In this document: positions 8,075 through 16,172 of the stretch, piece by piece
Position numbering within the stretch: position 1 is the stretch's first letter
How the letters are laid out: the number at the start of each line of letters is the position of its first letter
Assembly (NCBI RefSeq): GCF_014638915.1
Contig: NZ_BMFQ01000001.1
Location: 62,001-126,000, forward strand
Reading direction: 5' to 3'
Length of the DNA stretch: 64,000 bases
From: Xanthomarina arctica
Lineage (GTDB): Bacteria > Bacteroidota > Bacteroidia > Flavobacteriales > Flavobacteriaceae
Made by a program: the position numbers and the translations under genes
Notes under the pieces: model-generated
Databases searched by the model: none
Told to the model about the DNA's origin: nothing
The model's input: the letters and a program-made list of their open reading frames with translations, nothing else

Positions 8075-9115
8075 TTAACTCTTATTTGCTAATTGTCCAC
8101 AAGCCGCATCAATATCTTTACCTCTGGAACGTCTTACAGTAACCGTAATATTATTGGCTTCTAGCATGGAAACATACATATCAATAGCTTGAGAATTTGC
8201 TTGTTGAAACTCGCCATCATCAATAGGGTTGTATTCAATTAAATTTACCTTACTTGGGGCAAATTTGCAGAATGCGATTAAAGCATCCACATCTTTCTTT
8301 TTATCGTTGATATTATTCCAAACCACATATTCATAAGTAATTCGGTTCTTAGTTTTTTCGTACCAATACACTAAAGCTTCACGTAGATCTGCTAAAGGAA
8401 ATGTTGCATTAAAAGGCATGATGGATGTTCTAACCTCATCAATTGCGGAATGAAGTGACACGGCTAGTTTAAACTTCACCTCATCGTCTGCCATCTTTTT
8501 AATCATTTTTGGCACTCCAGACGTAGAAACTACAATCCGTTTTGGAGACATGCCTAAGCCTTCATCCGAAGTAATTTTATCGATAGCTTTTAGTACATTG
8601 TTATAATTCATGAGTGGCTCTCCCATTCCCATGAAAACAATGTTGCTTAAAGGTCTGTCATGATAAAGTCTACTTTCTCTATCTATAGCAACAACTTGGT
8701 CGAAAATTTCGTCTGGATTTAAATTCCGCATCCGTTTTAGTCTAGACGTTGCACAAAATCTACAATCTAAACTACACCCAACCTGACTTGAAACACAAGC
8801 TGTGGTTCTGGTTTTTGTAGGAATTAATACCGACTCGACAATCAAGCCATCATGTAATCGAACGGCGTTCTTAATAGTGCCATCGTTACTTTTTTGCATG
8901 GTATCCACATGAATGTGATTGATAACAAAGTTATCTTTCAACATCTGTCTGGTTTCAATGGAGATATTGGTCATATCTTCAAAAGTGTGAGCTCCTTTGC
9001 TCCACAACCATTCATAAACCTGATTCCCTCGAAAAGCTTGGTCGCCTTCCTTGACAAAGAATTCCCGAAGTTGCTCTTTAGTTAAAGCACGTATGTCTTT
9101 CTTTTTTGTTTCCAT
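8075..9115 (-). CDS. rlmN: Dual-specificity RNA methyltransferase RlmN
   Basis: Radical-SAM enzyme that methylates C2 of A2503 in 23S rRNA and A37 in some tRNAs. The 346-residue length is normal. The cluster motif CSLDCRFC lies near residue 115, GMGEPLMN near residue 163, and the C-terminal AACGQL carries the cysteine that forms the methylated intermediate. The N-terminal helical domain (LTKEQLREFFVKEGDQAFRG) is also typical. A TACTTTTG box (complement of 9123-9130) sits almost against the start codon, so any transcript from it would have almost no leader. The gene is monocistronic. Confidence 0.95.
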   Translation of the reverse strand: METKKKDIRALTKEQLREFFVKEGDQAFRGNQVYEWLWSKGAHTFEDMTNISIETRQMLKDNFVINHIHVDTMQKSNDGTIKNAVRLHDGLIVESVLIPTKTRTTACVSSQVGCSLDCRFCATSRLKRMRNLNPDEIFDQVVAIDRESRLYHDRPLSNIVFMGMGEPLMNYNNVLKAIDKITSDEGLGMSPKRIVVSTSGVPKMIKKMADDEVKFKLAVSLHSAIDEVRTSIMPFNATFPLADLREALVYWYEKTKNRITYEYVVWNNINDKKKDVDALIAFCKFAPSKVNLIEYNPIDDGEFQQANSQAIDMYVSMLEANNITVTVRRSRGKDIDAACGQLANKS

Positions 9116-9213
9116 GTATGTGCAAAAGTAGTGAAAGGGAATGGGATTGACGAATTACTCTTTTCAATTTGTTTATTGACCTTGAAAAATCGCGACCCTT
9201 TAAATAATGTCAT

Positions 9214-9245
9214 AAAAAAAGCCTTGTAGAAACAAGGCTTTTTTT
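9214..9245 (-). terminator. Terminator after queA
   Basis: Stem GCCTTGT/ACAAGGC (9221-9227 and 9232-9238) with loop AGAA, flanked by A and T runs that extend the pairing. It begins 17 nt past the queA stop codon. Confidence 0.9.
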
Positions 9246-9261
9246 AAAACTATAATTTTAA

Positions 9262-10311
9262 TTATATTATTAGCATGGCATCACCATAGCTATAAAAGTT
9301 ATATTTTTCTTTAATTGCCTCATCATAAGCCTTTTTAATGAAGTCGTAACCTCCAAAAGCTGAAGCCATCATTAATAAAGTAGATTTTGGTGTATGAAAA
9401 TTTGTAATCATACAATTTGCGATACTGAAATCGTATGGAGGGAAAATAAATTTATTAGACCACCCATCAAATTCATTTAAAGTCCCATTAGAAGACACAG
9501 AGCTCTCTATAGCTCGCATTGCTGTTGTACCGACAGCGCAAATACGTCTTTTTTCTTTGATGCCCGTATTTATCATTTCTACAGCATCTTTTTTAATAAT
9601 AATCTCTTCGCTATCCATTTTATGTTTAGACAAATCTTCTACCTCAACGGCATTAAAAGTCCCTAAACCAACATGTAATGTTACTTCTGCAAGTTTTACT
9701 CCTTTAATTTCTAAACGTTTTAATAAATGTTTAGAAAAATGCATTCCAGCAGTTGGGGCTGCAACAGCACCTTCATTTTTAGCGAAAATGGTTTGGTAAC
9801 GTTCTTCATCTTCTGGCTCTACCTCTCTTTTTATGTATTTTGGAAGTGGTGTTTCACCTAATTCCTTAAGTTTTACACGGAAATCTCTATAAGAACCATC
9901 GTATAAGAAACGTAAAGTTCTTCCTCTAGATGTTGTGTTATCAATTACCTCAGCAACTAACGAGTCTCCTTCGCCAAAATATAGTTTGTTCCCAATTCTT
10001 ATTTTTCTTGCTGGATCAACAAGCACGTCCCATAGACGTTGTTCTTCATTTAATTCTCTTAATAAAAACACTTCAATTCTAGCACCTGTTTTTTCCTTAT
10101 TTCCAAAAAGTCTGGCAGGAAAAACTTTGGTGTTATTAAGAATCATCACATCGTCCTTATCGAAATAATCAATAATGTCTTTAAACATTTTATGCTCAAT
10201 AGTTTGTTTCTCGCGATTCAAAACCATTAAACGAGCTTCATCTCTATTTTCAGATGGATACTCCGCTAATAATTCTTCTGGAAGTGTAAAACCAAAATGT
10301 GATAATTTCAT
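9262..10311 (-). CDS. queA: S-adenosylmethionine:tRNA ribosyltransferase-isomerase QueA
   Basis: Penultimate enzyme of queuosine synthesis: it transfers and isomerises the ribosyl part of SAM onto preQ1 in tRNA to give epoxyqueuosine. The 349-residue protein has the family signatures [32 protein letters not shown], the [10 protein letters not shown] motif and [16 protein letters not shown], and ends with the usual YSYGDAMLI. It is preceded by a strong promoter of its own and followed by a terminator, so it is probably transcribed alone. Confidence 0.95.
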   Translation of the reverse strand: MKLSHFGFTLPEELLAEYPSENRDEARLMVLNREKQTIEHKMFKDIIDYFDKDDVMILNNTKVFPARLFGNKEKTGARIEVFLLRELNEEQRLWDVLVDPARKIRIGNKLYFGEGDSLVAEVIDNTTSRGRTLRFLYDGSYRDFRVKLKELGETPLPKYIKREVEPEDEERYQTIFAKNEGAVAAPTAGMHFSKHLLKRLEIKGVKLAEVTLHVGLGTFNAVEVEDLSKHKMDSEEIIIKKDAVEMINTGIKEKRRICAVGTTAMRAIESSVSSNGTLNEFDGWSNKFIFPPYDFSIANCMITNFHTPKSTLLMMASAFGGYDFIKKAYDEAIKEKYNFYSYGDAMLII

Positions 10312-10365
10312 ATGTGTCTATCGATTTTTATGTTAAAATGAAAGTGTTCTATCTTTGTCAAGATT

Positions 10366-10398
10366 GCAAATATACAACCTGAAAGTAGGCGTTGTCAA
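10366..10398 (-). promoter_or_regulatory. Promoter of queA
   Basis: The minus strand reads TTGACAA (complement of 10392-10398), a 17-bp spacer, then TATATTTG (inside the complement of 10366-10374). Both boxes fit the Bacteroidota consensus. Predicted start is near 10360, about 50 nt before the queA ATG. Confidence 0.65.
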
Positions 10399-10402
10399 GT
10401 AT

Positions 10403-10430
10403 TTAGGCAATTATTATTGTAATTACCTAA
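10403..10430 (-). terminator. Hairpin after aroA, possible terminator
   Basis: An 11-bp imperfect inverted repeat (10403-10413 with 10420-10430, one mismatch) lies 25 nt past the aroA stop, just upstream of the queA promoter. There is no clear U run, so termination activity is uncertain. Confidence 0.4.
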
Positions 10431-10454
10431 TAATCTTTATTAAAGTTGAATGGA

Positions 10455-11753
10455 TTAATCTGTTTTAATCTGAAATCCGATGCTTTTTAAATCTTCCCAA
10501 AAGCTTGGATAGGATTTTGAAACAACTTCGGCGTTGTTGATTTTAATTGAAGTTTTAAGCGCTAGTGGCGCAAAAGCTAATGCCATTCTGTGATCGTTAT
10601 AGGTATCGATTGCTATATTGCTTTTAATATTATTAGAAGAATCTAGCGTTAAGCTATCTTCCGTTATTGCTACTTGACCACCTAATTTTTCAATTTCCGT
10701 CTTAAGTGCAAAAAGTCTATCTGTTTCTTTAATTTTTAAGGTATGAAGTCCTGTAAGAACACATGAAATCCCTAATCCGAAACAAGTAACTGCAATGGTT
10801 TGAGCAATGTCTGGAGCATTCGATAAATCTAATGAGATTAACGACCCGCCCGAACCTACCTTTTCGGTACGGGCTGGTTTTTGATTTACGATTGTTGATT
10901 TTTGAAGTAGGATGCTATTATTTTCGAAAGTAGTTTCTACTCCAAAATCTTTATAAATTTCTGATAAAACAGAATCTCCTTGCAAACTATTTTGTTTATA
11001 TGAAGACAAGCTAATTTCTGTTCCAACAGCGCTTAAAGCCACAATACTATAAAAATAGGAAGCAGATGACCAATCACTTTCGATTAACGATTTTTGATTG
11101 TTGACCCGCCCGAACGTGCCTTTTCGGTACGGGCTGGTTGTTGATTGTTGATTGACTTCAACCACATTATTCTGAAAGTCTGTTTTTACTCCTATCTGAT
11201 TTAACAAATTTAAAGTCATGTTGATATATGGAACGGATGTGATTTTTCCTTCTAAAGTAAGTTCCAAACCATTTTCCAGTTTTGGAGCAATAAGTAATAA
11301 GGCTGAAATATACTGACTGCTTACATTGGCTTGTAAAGTAACCTTGTTTTTGGTTAGTTTTTTACCTGTAATTTTTAAAGGAGGAAGTCCATCAGATTCT
11401 AAATACGAGATTTCAGCACCCAGACTTTTAAGAGCATCGACCAAAATTTTAATTGGGCGTTGTTTCATTCTATCAGAACCCGTTAAAACCACTTCTCGTC
11501 CATCTTGCGTTGCAAAATATGCTGTTAAAAAACGCATAGCAGTTCCAGCATGATGCACGTCAATAACATTTGAAGAGGTTAACAAAGCTTCTGTCATGAC
11601 CTTACTATCGTCAGAATTTGATAGATTATCAATCTCTATGTTTGGAAATAAGGCTTGCAACAACAACAATCTGTTCGATTCGCTTTTAGAACCGGTTATG
11701 CTGATTGAAGATTGGAGATCGTGGATTTCTGATTTTTGAATTTGGATGTTCAT
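10455..11753 (-). CDS. aroA: 3-phosphoshikimate 1-carboxyvinyltransferase (EPSP synthase) with two in-frame repeat insertions
   Basis: Shikimate-pathway enzyme that joins shikimate-3-phosphate and phosphoenolpyruvate. Family motifs are present: GSKSESNRLLLLQA near residue 22, HAGTAMRFLTAYFA near 66, ESDWSSASYFYS near 225, LHTLKIKETDRL near 340 and DTYNDHRMALAFAPL near 384. At 432 residues it is longer than the roughly 405-415 I expect for the family. The excess matches two inserted stretches encoded by copies of one 37-bp repeat, read in different frames: PARTEKVGSGGS near residue 295 and SPYRKGTFGRV near residue 210. Both seem to fall between core motifs. The start lies 4 nt after the MazG-like gene, so the two are probably co-transcribed. 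Confidence 0.92.
   Translation of the reverse strand: MNIQIQKSEIHDLQSSISITGSKSESNRLLLLQALFPNIEIDNLSNSDDSKVMTEALLTSSNVIDVHHAGTAMRFLTAYFATQDGREVVLTGSDRMKQRPIKILVDALKSLGAEISYLESDGLPPLKITGKKLTKNKVTLQANVSSQYISALLLIAPKLENGLELTLEGKITSVPYINMTLNLLNQIGVKTDFQNNVVEVNQQSTTSPYRKGTFGRVNNQKSLIESDWSSASYFYSIVALSAVGTEISLSSYKQNSLQGDSVLSEIYKDFGVETTFENNSILLQKSTIVNQKPARTEKVGSGGSLISLDLSNAPDIAQTIAVTCFGLGISCVLTGLHTLKIKETDRLFALKTEIEKLGGQVAITEDSLTLDSSNNIKSNIAIDTYNDHRMALAFAPLALKTSIKINNAEVVSKSYPSFWEDLKSIGFQIKTD
10843..10879 (-). repeat. GC-rich palindromic repeat inside aroA, copy A
   Basis: A 37-bp GC-rich unit with CCCGCCCGAA at one end and TTCGGTACGGG near the other, able to form an imperfect hairpin (CCGAA/TTCGG core). 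It differs from copy B at 2 of 37 positions. On the coding strand it is read as PARTEKVGSGGS. Degenerate 7-bp units of AATCAAC type flank it on the 5' coding side. Confidence 0.8.
11103..11139 (-). repeat. GC-rich palindromic repeat inside aroA, copy B
   Basis: Second copy of the 37-bp unit, in the same orientation as copy A but in a shifted reading frame, giving SPYRKGTFGRV. It is flanked by AATCAAC heptamers that encode NQQSTT before it and NNQKS after it. Confidence 0.8.
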
Positions 11754-11757
11754 TAAC

Positions 11758-12084
11758 CTATTTAAGTTTTTTATTATTATGATGTCTGTCGTGATCGCGT
11801 TTGGTTTTTAGATCCAATTTCTTATCGAAAGCCACTTGTAAATCGATTCCTGTTTGATTGGCAAGACATAAGACCACAAACATAACATCTGCTAATTCTT
11901 CGCCTAAATCTTTATCCTTATCACTTTCTTTCTCACTTTGTTCGCCATAACGTCTGGCAATAATTCTAGCAACTTCGCCAACTTCTTCAGTAAGTTGAGC
12001 CATATTGGTTAATTCATTAAAATATCGAACACCATGTTCTTTTATCCATGTATCTACTTCTAACTGTGCGTTTTTTATATCCAT
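11758..12084 (-). CDS. MazG-like nucleotide pyrophosphohydrolase
   Basis: A small all-helical NTP pyrophosphohydrolase of the MazG/dUTPase-like superfamily (108 aa). The metal-binding signature is complete: EEVGE near residue 34 and EELADVMFVVLCLA near residue 63. A WIKEHGVRYFNELTNMAQLT helix precedes it, and the C-terminal tail is basic (KKLDLKTKRDHDRHHNNKKL). Its substrate is unknown; such proteins usually cleave non-canonical or excess (d)NTPs. It lies 2 nt after the DUF3857 gene stop and 4 nt before aroA, so it probably sits inside one operon. Confidence 0.85.
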   Translation of the reverse strand: MDIKNAQLEVDTWIKEHGVRYFNELTNMAQLTEEVGEVARIIARRYGEQSEKESDKDKDLGEELADVMFVVLCLANQTGIDLQVAFDKKLDLKTKRDHDRHHNNKKLK

Positions 12085-12086
12085 CG

Positions 12087-14102
12087 TTAAACTTTTTTAA
12101 GAACAATTGTCTCTGCTTGCTTTTTAACCACTAGCTCAAAAAACTGTTTGAACTGTTTGTAGTCTGCAGGCAAAATTAATGAATTATTTAAATCTAAAGT
12201 AATAACCAGTTGAAGCGTTGAGCCATTTTCTTTTATTAAATATGTAAACTCCCCTTCGGTATCATTATACTGTAATTTTTCGTTTGCCGGTAAAGATTCC
12301 ACTTCAAACCCTTCTGGCAACATAATGTTTACCACATATTTTCTAGAGGTAGGGAAATTTAAATCTAACGGATATTTTCTTGTTTCTAACTTAAAAGGAG
12401 TTTCATTTAATTTTAAAAACAATAAAGGTGAAAAATAATAGTTCCCCTTAATTTCTTCAACAGCATGATCCAACTGATATTGATAAGTTAAAAGCACGGG
12501 TTTTATTGATTTATCCTTAACCTCTAAATCTAAATTAGAAACTTGTAAATTTACATTTTTGGATTCAACTTCCTTGATTAAGTCTTCTTGAGAAGCACTT
12601 TTAAACCTATTTCTAAAAGTTAAAGCGCTATAATCTGTAAATTGGCTTCTAACTATTCCTGTAGCCGATAGATCTGGATTTAGCGTCATATTTAATGACA
12701 CAATTTCTTTTGAAACTTCTTTAACTAATAAGTTAATCCAGTCTGAACTTCCATCTTTCTGGATTATACGTCCTTGCCAATTTAAAACTTTAACAGGTAA
12801 AACATTCACACTAGTAAAAGGTTCAGAAGCATCCAAAAGTAATATCCCTTGTGCCGAATTGACGGCACAAATAACATAATTAAAACTACTTAGGCTAGGA
12901 AATAACGGCACCCCATTATTCTTGGTGCTTATTAAAACAGGATTCGCATCTAATCCAGCTTCCCGTAACATGGAAATTAAAATTAAGTTTATATCCGCTA
13001 CATTCCCAACACCCTGTTGATAGGCTTGCTTAACCCCTAAATCAGTATTATAGCCTTCAAGCCCATTCCATTTTACTTTTGTTTTCACAAAATCAAAAAC
13101 ACTATTTATTTGCTCAACTGGATCTGTTATACCTGCTGTAGCCTGACTTAAATCGTTTTTAAAATAATCTGACTCAATTAATTGATCACGGAAATAACTA
13201 CTTTCGTAAATGGTTTTTGTTACTTCTCCCCAGGTTGTGGATACATTTTTAAACGGCGTATCAGGTAATTGAATTGACTTCAATTCCATAATTAATTTTG
13301 CTTGATAGTTATTTATATTATCAACATAGTCCTCATTACTTAAAGATGGAATATTCTCCAGATTTGAGTTTAGTATATTATAAGAATAATTAACTACGGA
13401 ATCTTGTATGGTGGAAGTAAGATTTCCCGAACGAGCATTATGGTGTTTTTTACGCATTATAGTGTTTTTGGCTGGCTCGCTAGATTGAACAATTTTAGGA
13501 GTATAAATTGCTTTAGGATTAACAATAGTTGTGTAATTATAAAATTCGGGAGTTGATACTTTTACATCTAATTTATTAATTGGTATTTCTTTTTGAAAAG
13601 GAATGTCATTTATTGATAATAATTCTGATTGTATAACATATCTAATTTCTAGGATAGCATTCTCTTTTACATTTGGCATTTTAAAATGTACTGTCTTCCA
13701 ATCTCTGCTTATTTTTTCTTCAAATATGTCCGTCTTTTCAAGTTTAGTTTCAACAATTTTATTCTTTTCAAGAGTATAGGTATAGGCTTTTAAATTTCTC
13801 AATAAATCTTCAGAATAACCTTCTCCTGTATATAGTCTGATTTTTTTTGTGGCAAACTCAAAACCCTTTTTATTATAAATTTTGATTCTTTCAAATACAT
13901 GGTTTTCTTGAATAAAACCTAGATCTTCAATATAAACAAACTTGATATTTTGATTTCGATATAGAATAGCCGCATTTGTATTTCGTTCTAAAACATTCTC
14001 AGTCTCTAGCAATTCTGCTTTACTTACTTTTCCAAACTTAAAATCTTGGGCAAATGCGGTTTGTACAGTAAATAAACATGTTAGTAAAAAAACGAATTTC
14101 AT
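12087..14102 (-). CDS. DUF3857/transglutaminase-like secreted protein, paralog 1 (catalytic residues absent)
   Basis: A 671-residue exported protein with signal peptide 1-18 (LLTCLFTVQTAFAQ). Residues 40-250 fit the DUF3857 beta domain and residues 280-430 a transglutaminase-like fold. The segment where active enzymes have GxCxD reads GNVADINLILISMLREAG, and the usual catalytic His position reads FNYVICAV. The Cys and His are therefore missing, although the third position is kept in LLDASEPF. The C-terminal part is a DUF3858-like beta region. It is a tandem paralog of the next gene upstream, with long stretches of identical sequence. Role unknown; periplasmic or surface binding is a guess. 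Confidence 0.8.
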   Translation of the reverse strand: MKFVFLLTCLFTVQTAFAQDFKFGKVSKAELLETENVLERNTNAAILYRNQNIKFVYIEDLGFIQENHVFERIKIYNKKGFEFATKKIRLYTGEGYSEDLLRNLKAYTYTLEKNKIVETKLEKTDIFEEKISRDWKTVHFKMPNVKENAILEIRYVIQSELLSINDIPFQKEIPINKLDVKVSTPEFYNYTTIVNPKAIYTPKIVQSSEPAKNTIMRKKHHNARSGNLTSTIQDSVVNYSYNILNSNLENIPSLSNEDYVDNINNYQAKLIMELKSIQLPDTPFKNVSTTWGEVTKTIYESSYFRDQLIESDYFKNDLSQATAGITDPVEQINSVFDFVKTKVKWNGLEGYNTDLGVKQAYQQGVGNVADINLILISMLREAGLDANPVLISTKNNGVPLFPSLSSFNYVICAVNSAQGILLLDASEPFTSVNVLPVKVLNWQGRIIQKDGSSDWINLLVKEVSKEIVSLNMTLNPDLSATGIVRSQFTDYSALTFRNRFKSASQEDLIKEVESKNVNLQVSNLDLEVKDKSIKPVLLTYQYQLDHAVEEIKGNYYFSPLLFLKLNETPFKLETRKYPLDLNFPTSRKYVVNIMLPEGFEVESLPANEKLQYNDTEGEFTYLIKENGSTLQLVITLDLNNSLILPADYKQFKQFFELVVKKQAETIVLKKV

Positions 14103-14130
14103 AGGTTGGATTTTTAATTTAAATCAATTA

Positions 14131-16149
14131 TTATACTTTTCTAAGTATAATTTTCTCTGCTTGTTTGTTAACTAACAACTCGAAAAACTGTTTAAATTGT
14201 TCGTAGTTTGGTGGTAAAATCAAGGTGTTATTTAAATCTAAGGTTATAACTAATTGAAGCATGGCCCCATTTTCTTTTATTAGATATGTAAATTCACCCT
14301 CAGTATTGTTATACTGTAATTTTTCGTTTGCTGGCAAAGACTCTACTTCAAATCCCTCTGGCAACAATATGTTTACCATGTATTTTCTCGAGGTTGGAAA
14401 ATTTAAATCAATTGGATAATTTCTTGTTTGAAGTTTAAAAGGACTTTCTTTTAATTTTAAAAATAATAAAGGTGAAAAATAGTAATTCTCTCCTATTTCT
14501 TCTAAGGCATCATCTAATTCATACTCATAAGATACTTGCACAGGTTTTACTGGGGTTTTCATATCTGAGACTTCAATATTTGAAACCAGCAAATTCCCAT
14601 TTTTTGATTCTATATCTTTAATTAAATCATCTTGAGAAAAGCTTTCGAAGCTGTTTCTGTATTCTAAAGCTTTATAGTCTGTGTATTGGTTTCTAATTTT
14701 CCCTGTTGCAGACAAATCTGTATTAAGTTTAATATTTAATGAAATAACCTCTTTTGATGCTTTTTGAACTGAAAGGTCAATCCAATCGGAACTTCCATCA
14801 TTACGTACTAACCTCCCTCGCCAATTCAATACTTTAACAGGTAAAACATTTAAACTTGTGAAACTTTTAGAAGCATCTAAAAGTATGATACTTTGCCCTG
14901 AATTAACGGCACAAATAACATAGTTAAAACCATTTCTAGTTGGGAATACTGGAATACCATTGTCTTTTGTACTTACTAAAACTGGGTTAGCGTCTAATCC
15001 AGCATCACGTAACATGGCAATTAAAATTAAATTAATATCTGCAACATTTCCAACACCTTGTTTATAAGCTTGTCTAACACCTAAATCTGTGTAATAGCTA
15101 TGAATCCCATTCCATTTTACTTTAGTTTTTACAAAATTAAAAACATTATAAATTTGCTCTTCTGGATTTGTTGCTCCAGCAGTAGCTGTACTTAAATCGT
15201 CTCCAAAATAACCAGTCTTATTTAATTGATCGCCAAAATAACTGCTTTCATAAATAGTTTTTGTTACTACTTCCCAAGTTGTAGATAGATTTTCATATGG
15301 TGTATCAGGGTATTGGATAGAACTCAATTCCATTATCAATCTTGCTTGATAATTACTTAGGTTATCAACATAAATTTCATCTACTAATGAAGGTATATTA
15401 ACAGAATTAGATTCTACAACATTAAATTGAACATCTCTTTTAAAGGATACTAATTCTGATTTAGAGGTACCACGCATTCCTGGTTCTGGAAGTTTTCTGT
15501 AAGAAAAACTAACATTTTTATAATACTGACTCTCATTTAATTTAGGATAATAGCTCGCTTTAGAATTCAACAGCGTAGAATATCTAAAATATTCTGGAGT
15601 TTCCACTCTAAAATCAATCTTATTGATAGGTATTAATTCTTGAAATGGGATATCTTCAATAGCTAATCTAGGAGAAACTATGGTATATCTAAACTCTATT
15701 ATACTGCCATCTTTAATATTAGGCATCGTAAATTTGGTTTGCCTCCAATAACTACTTGTTTTCTCTTCAAAAATGCCATCTTTACTAAGTTTAGTATCAT
15801 CAATATCACCTTCAACTAAATTATAGGTATAAGCTTTAAAACCTGTTAAAGCATCTTTTGTATCACTACTTTCATCATACAATCTAACCTTTTTAGTAGC
15901 ATACTCGTAACCTTCTTTGTTATATATTTTAATACGTTGGTGTATTTCATTGTACTGTACAAAACCTTTATCCTGCTCAAAATTAAAAGAAATTTTTTGG
16001 CTACTATACAAAATAGCGGCATTTGCATTTGGTTCTAATTGGTGTTGCTTCTCTTCTAATTCTTCTTTACTAATTTTTCCAAATTTATAATCTTGTGCAA
16101 CTGTTATTTGCAATGTTAGCACAAGGGCGAATAAAAAAACGTATTTCAT
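14131..16149 (-). CDS. DUF3857/transglutaminase-like secreted protein, paralog 2 (catalytic residues absent)
   Basis: A 672-residue tandem duplicate of paralog 1, with the same signal peptide type (LFALVLTLQITVAQ), DUF3857 domain and transglutaminase-like core. Near residue 366 it again reads GNVADINLILIAMLRDAG in place of a catalytic Cys motif, and FNYVICAV in place of the His motif, so it is probably non-enzymatic. The two paralogs share a nearly identical C-terminal block (EGFEVESLPANEKLQYN and what follows), while the region around residues 200-240 differs most. The spacers within this three-gene cluster are only 23-28 bp, which suggests one transcript from the promoter at 18.1 kb. Confidence 0.8.
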   Translation of the reverse strand: MKYVFLFALVLTLQITVAQDYKFGKISKEELEEKQHQLEPNANAAILYSSQKISFNFEQDKGFVQYNEIHQRIKIYNKEGYEYATKKVRLYDESSDTKDALTGFKAYTYNLVEGDIDDTKLSKDGIFEEKTSSYWRQTKFTMPNIKDGSIIEFRYTIVSPRLAIEDIPFQELIPINKIDFRVETPEYFRYSTLLNSKASYYPKLNESQYYKNVSFSYRKLPEPGMRGTSKSELVSFKRDVQFNVVESNSVNIPSLVDEIYVDNLSNYQARLIMELSSIQYPDTPYENLSTTWEVVTKTIYESSYFGDQLNKTGYFGDDLSTATAGATNPEEQIYNVFNFVKTKVKWNGIHSYYTDLGVRQAYKQGVGNVADINLILIAMLRDAGLDANPVLVSTKDNGIPVFPTRNGFNYVICAVNSGQSIILLDASKSFTSLNVLPVKVLNWRGRLVRNDGSSDWIDLSVQKASKEVISLNIKLNTDLSATGKIRNQYTDYKALEYRNSFESFSQDDLIKDIESKNGNLLVSNIEVSDMKTPVKPVQVSYEYELDDALEEIGENYYFSPLLFLKLKESPFKLQTRNYPIDLNFPTSRKYMVNILLPEGFEVESLPANEKLQYNNTEGEFTYLIKENGAMLQLVITLDLNNTLILPPNYEQFKQFFELLVNKQAEKIILRKV

Positions 16150-16172
16150 AGGTTAGGTAGTTTTAGGTTAGG

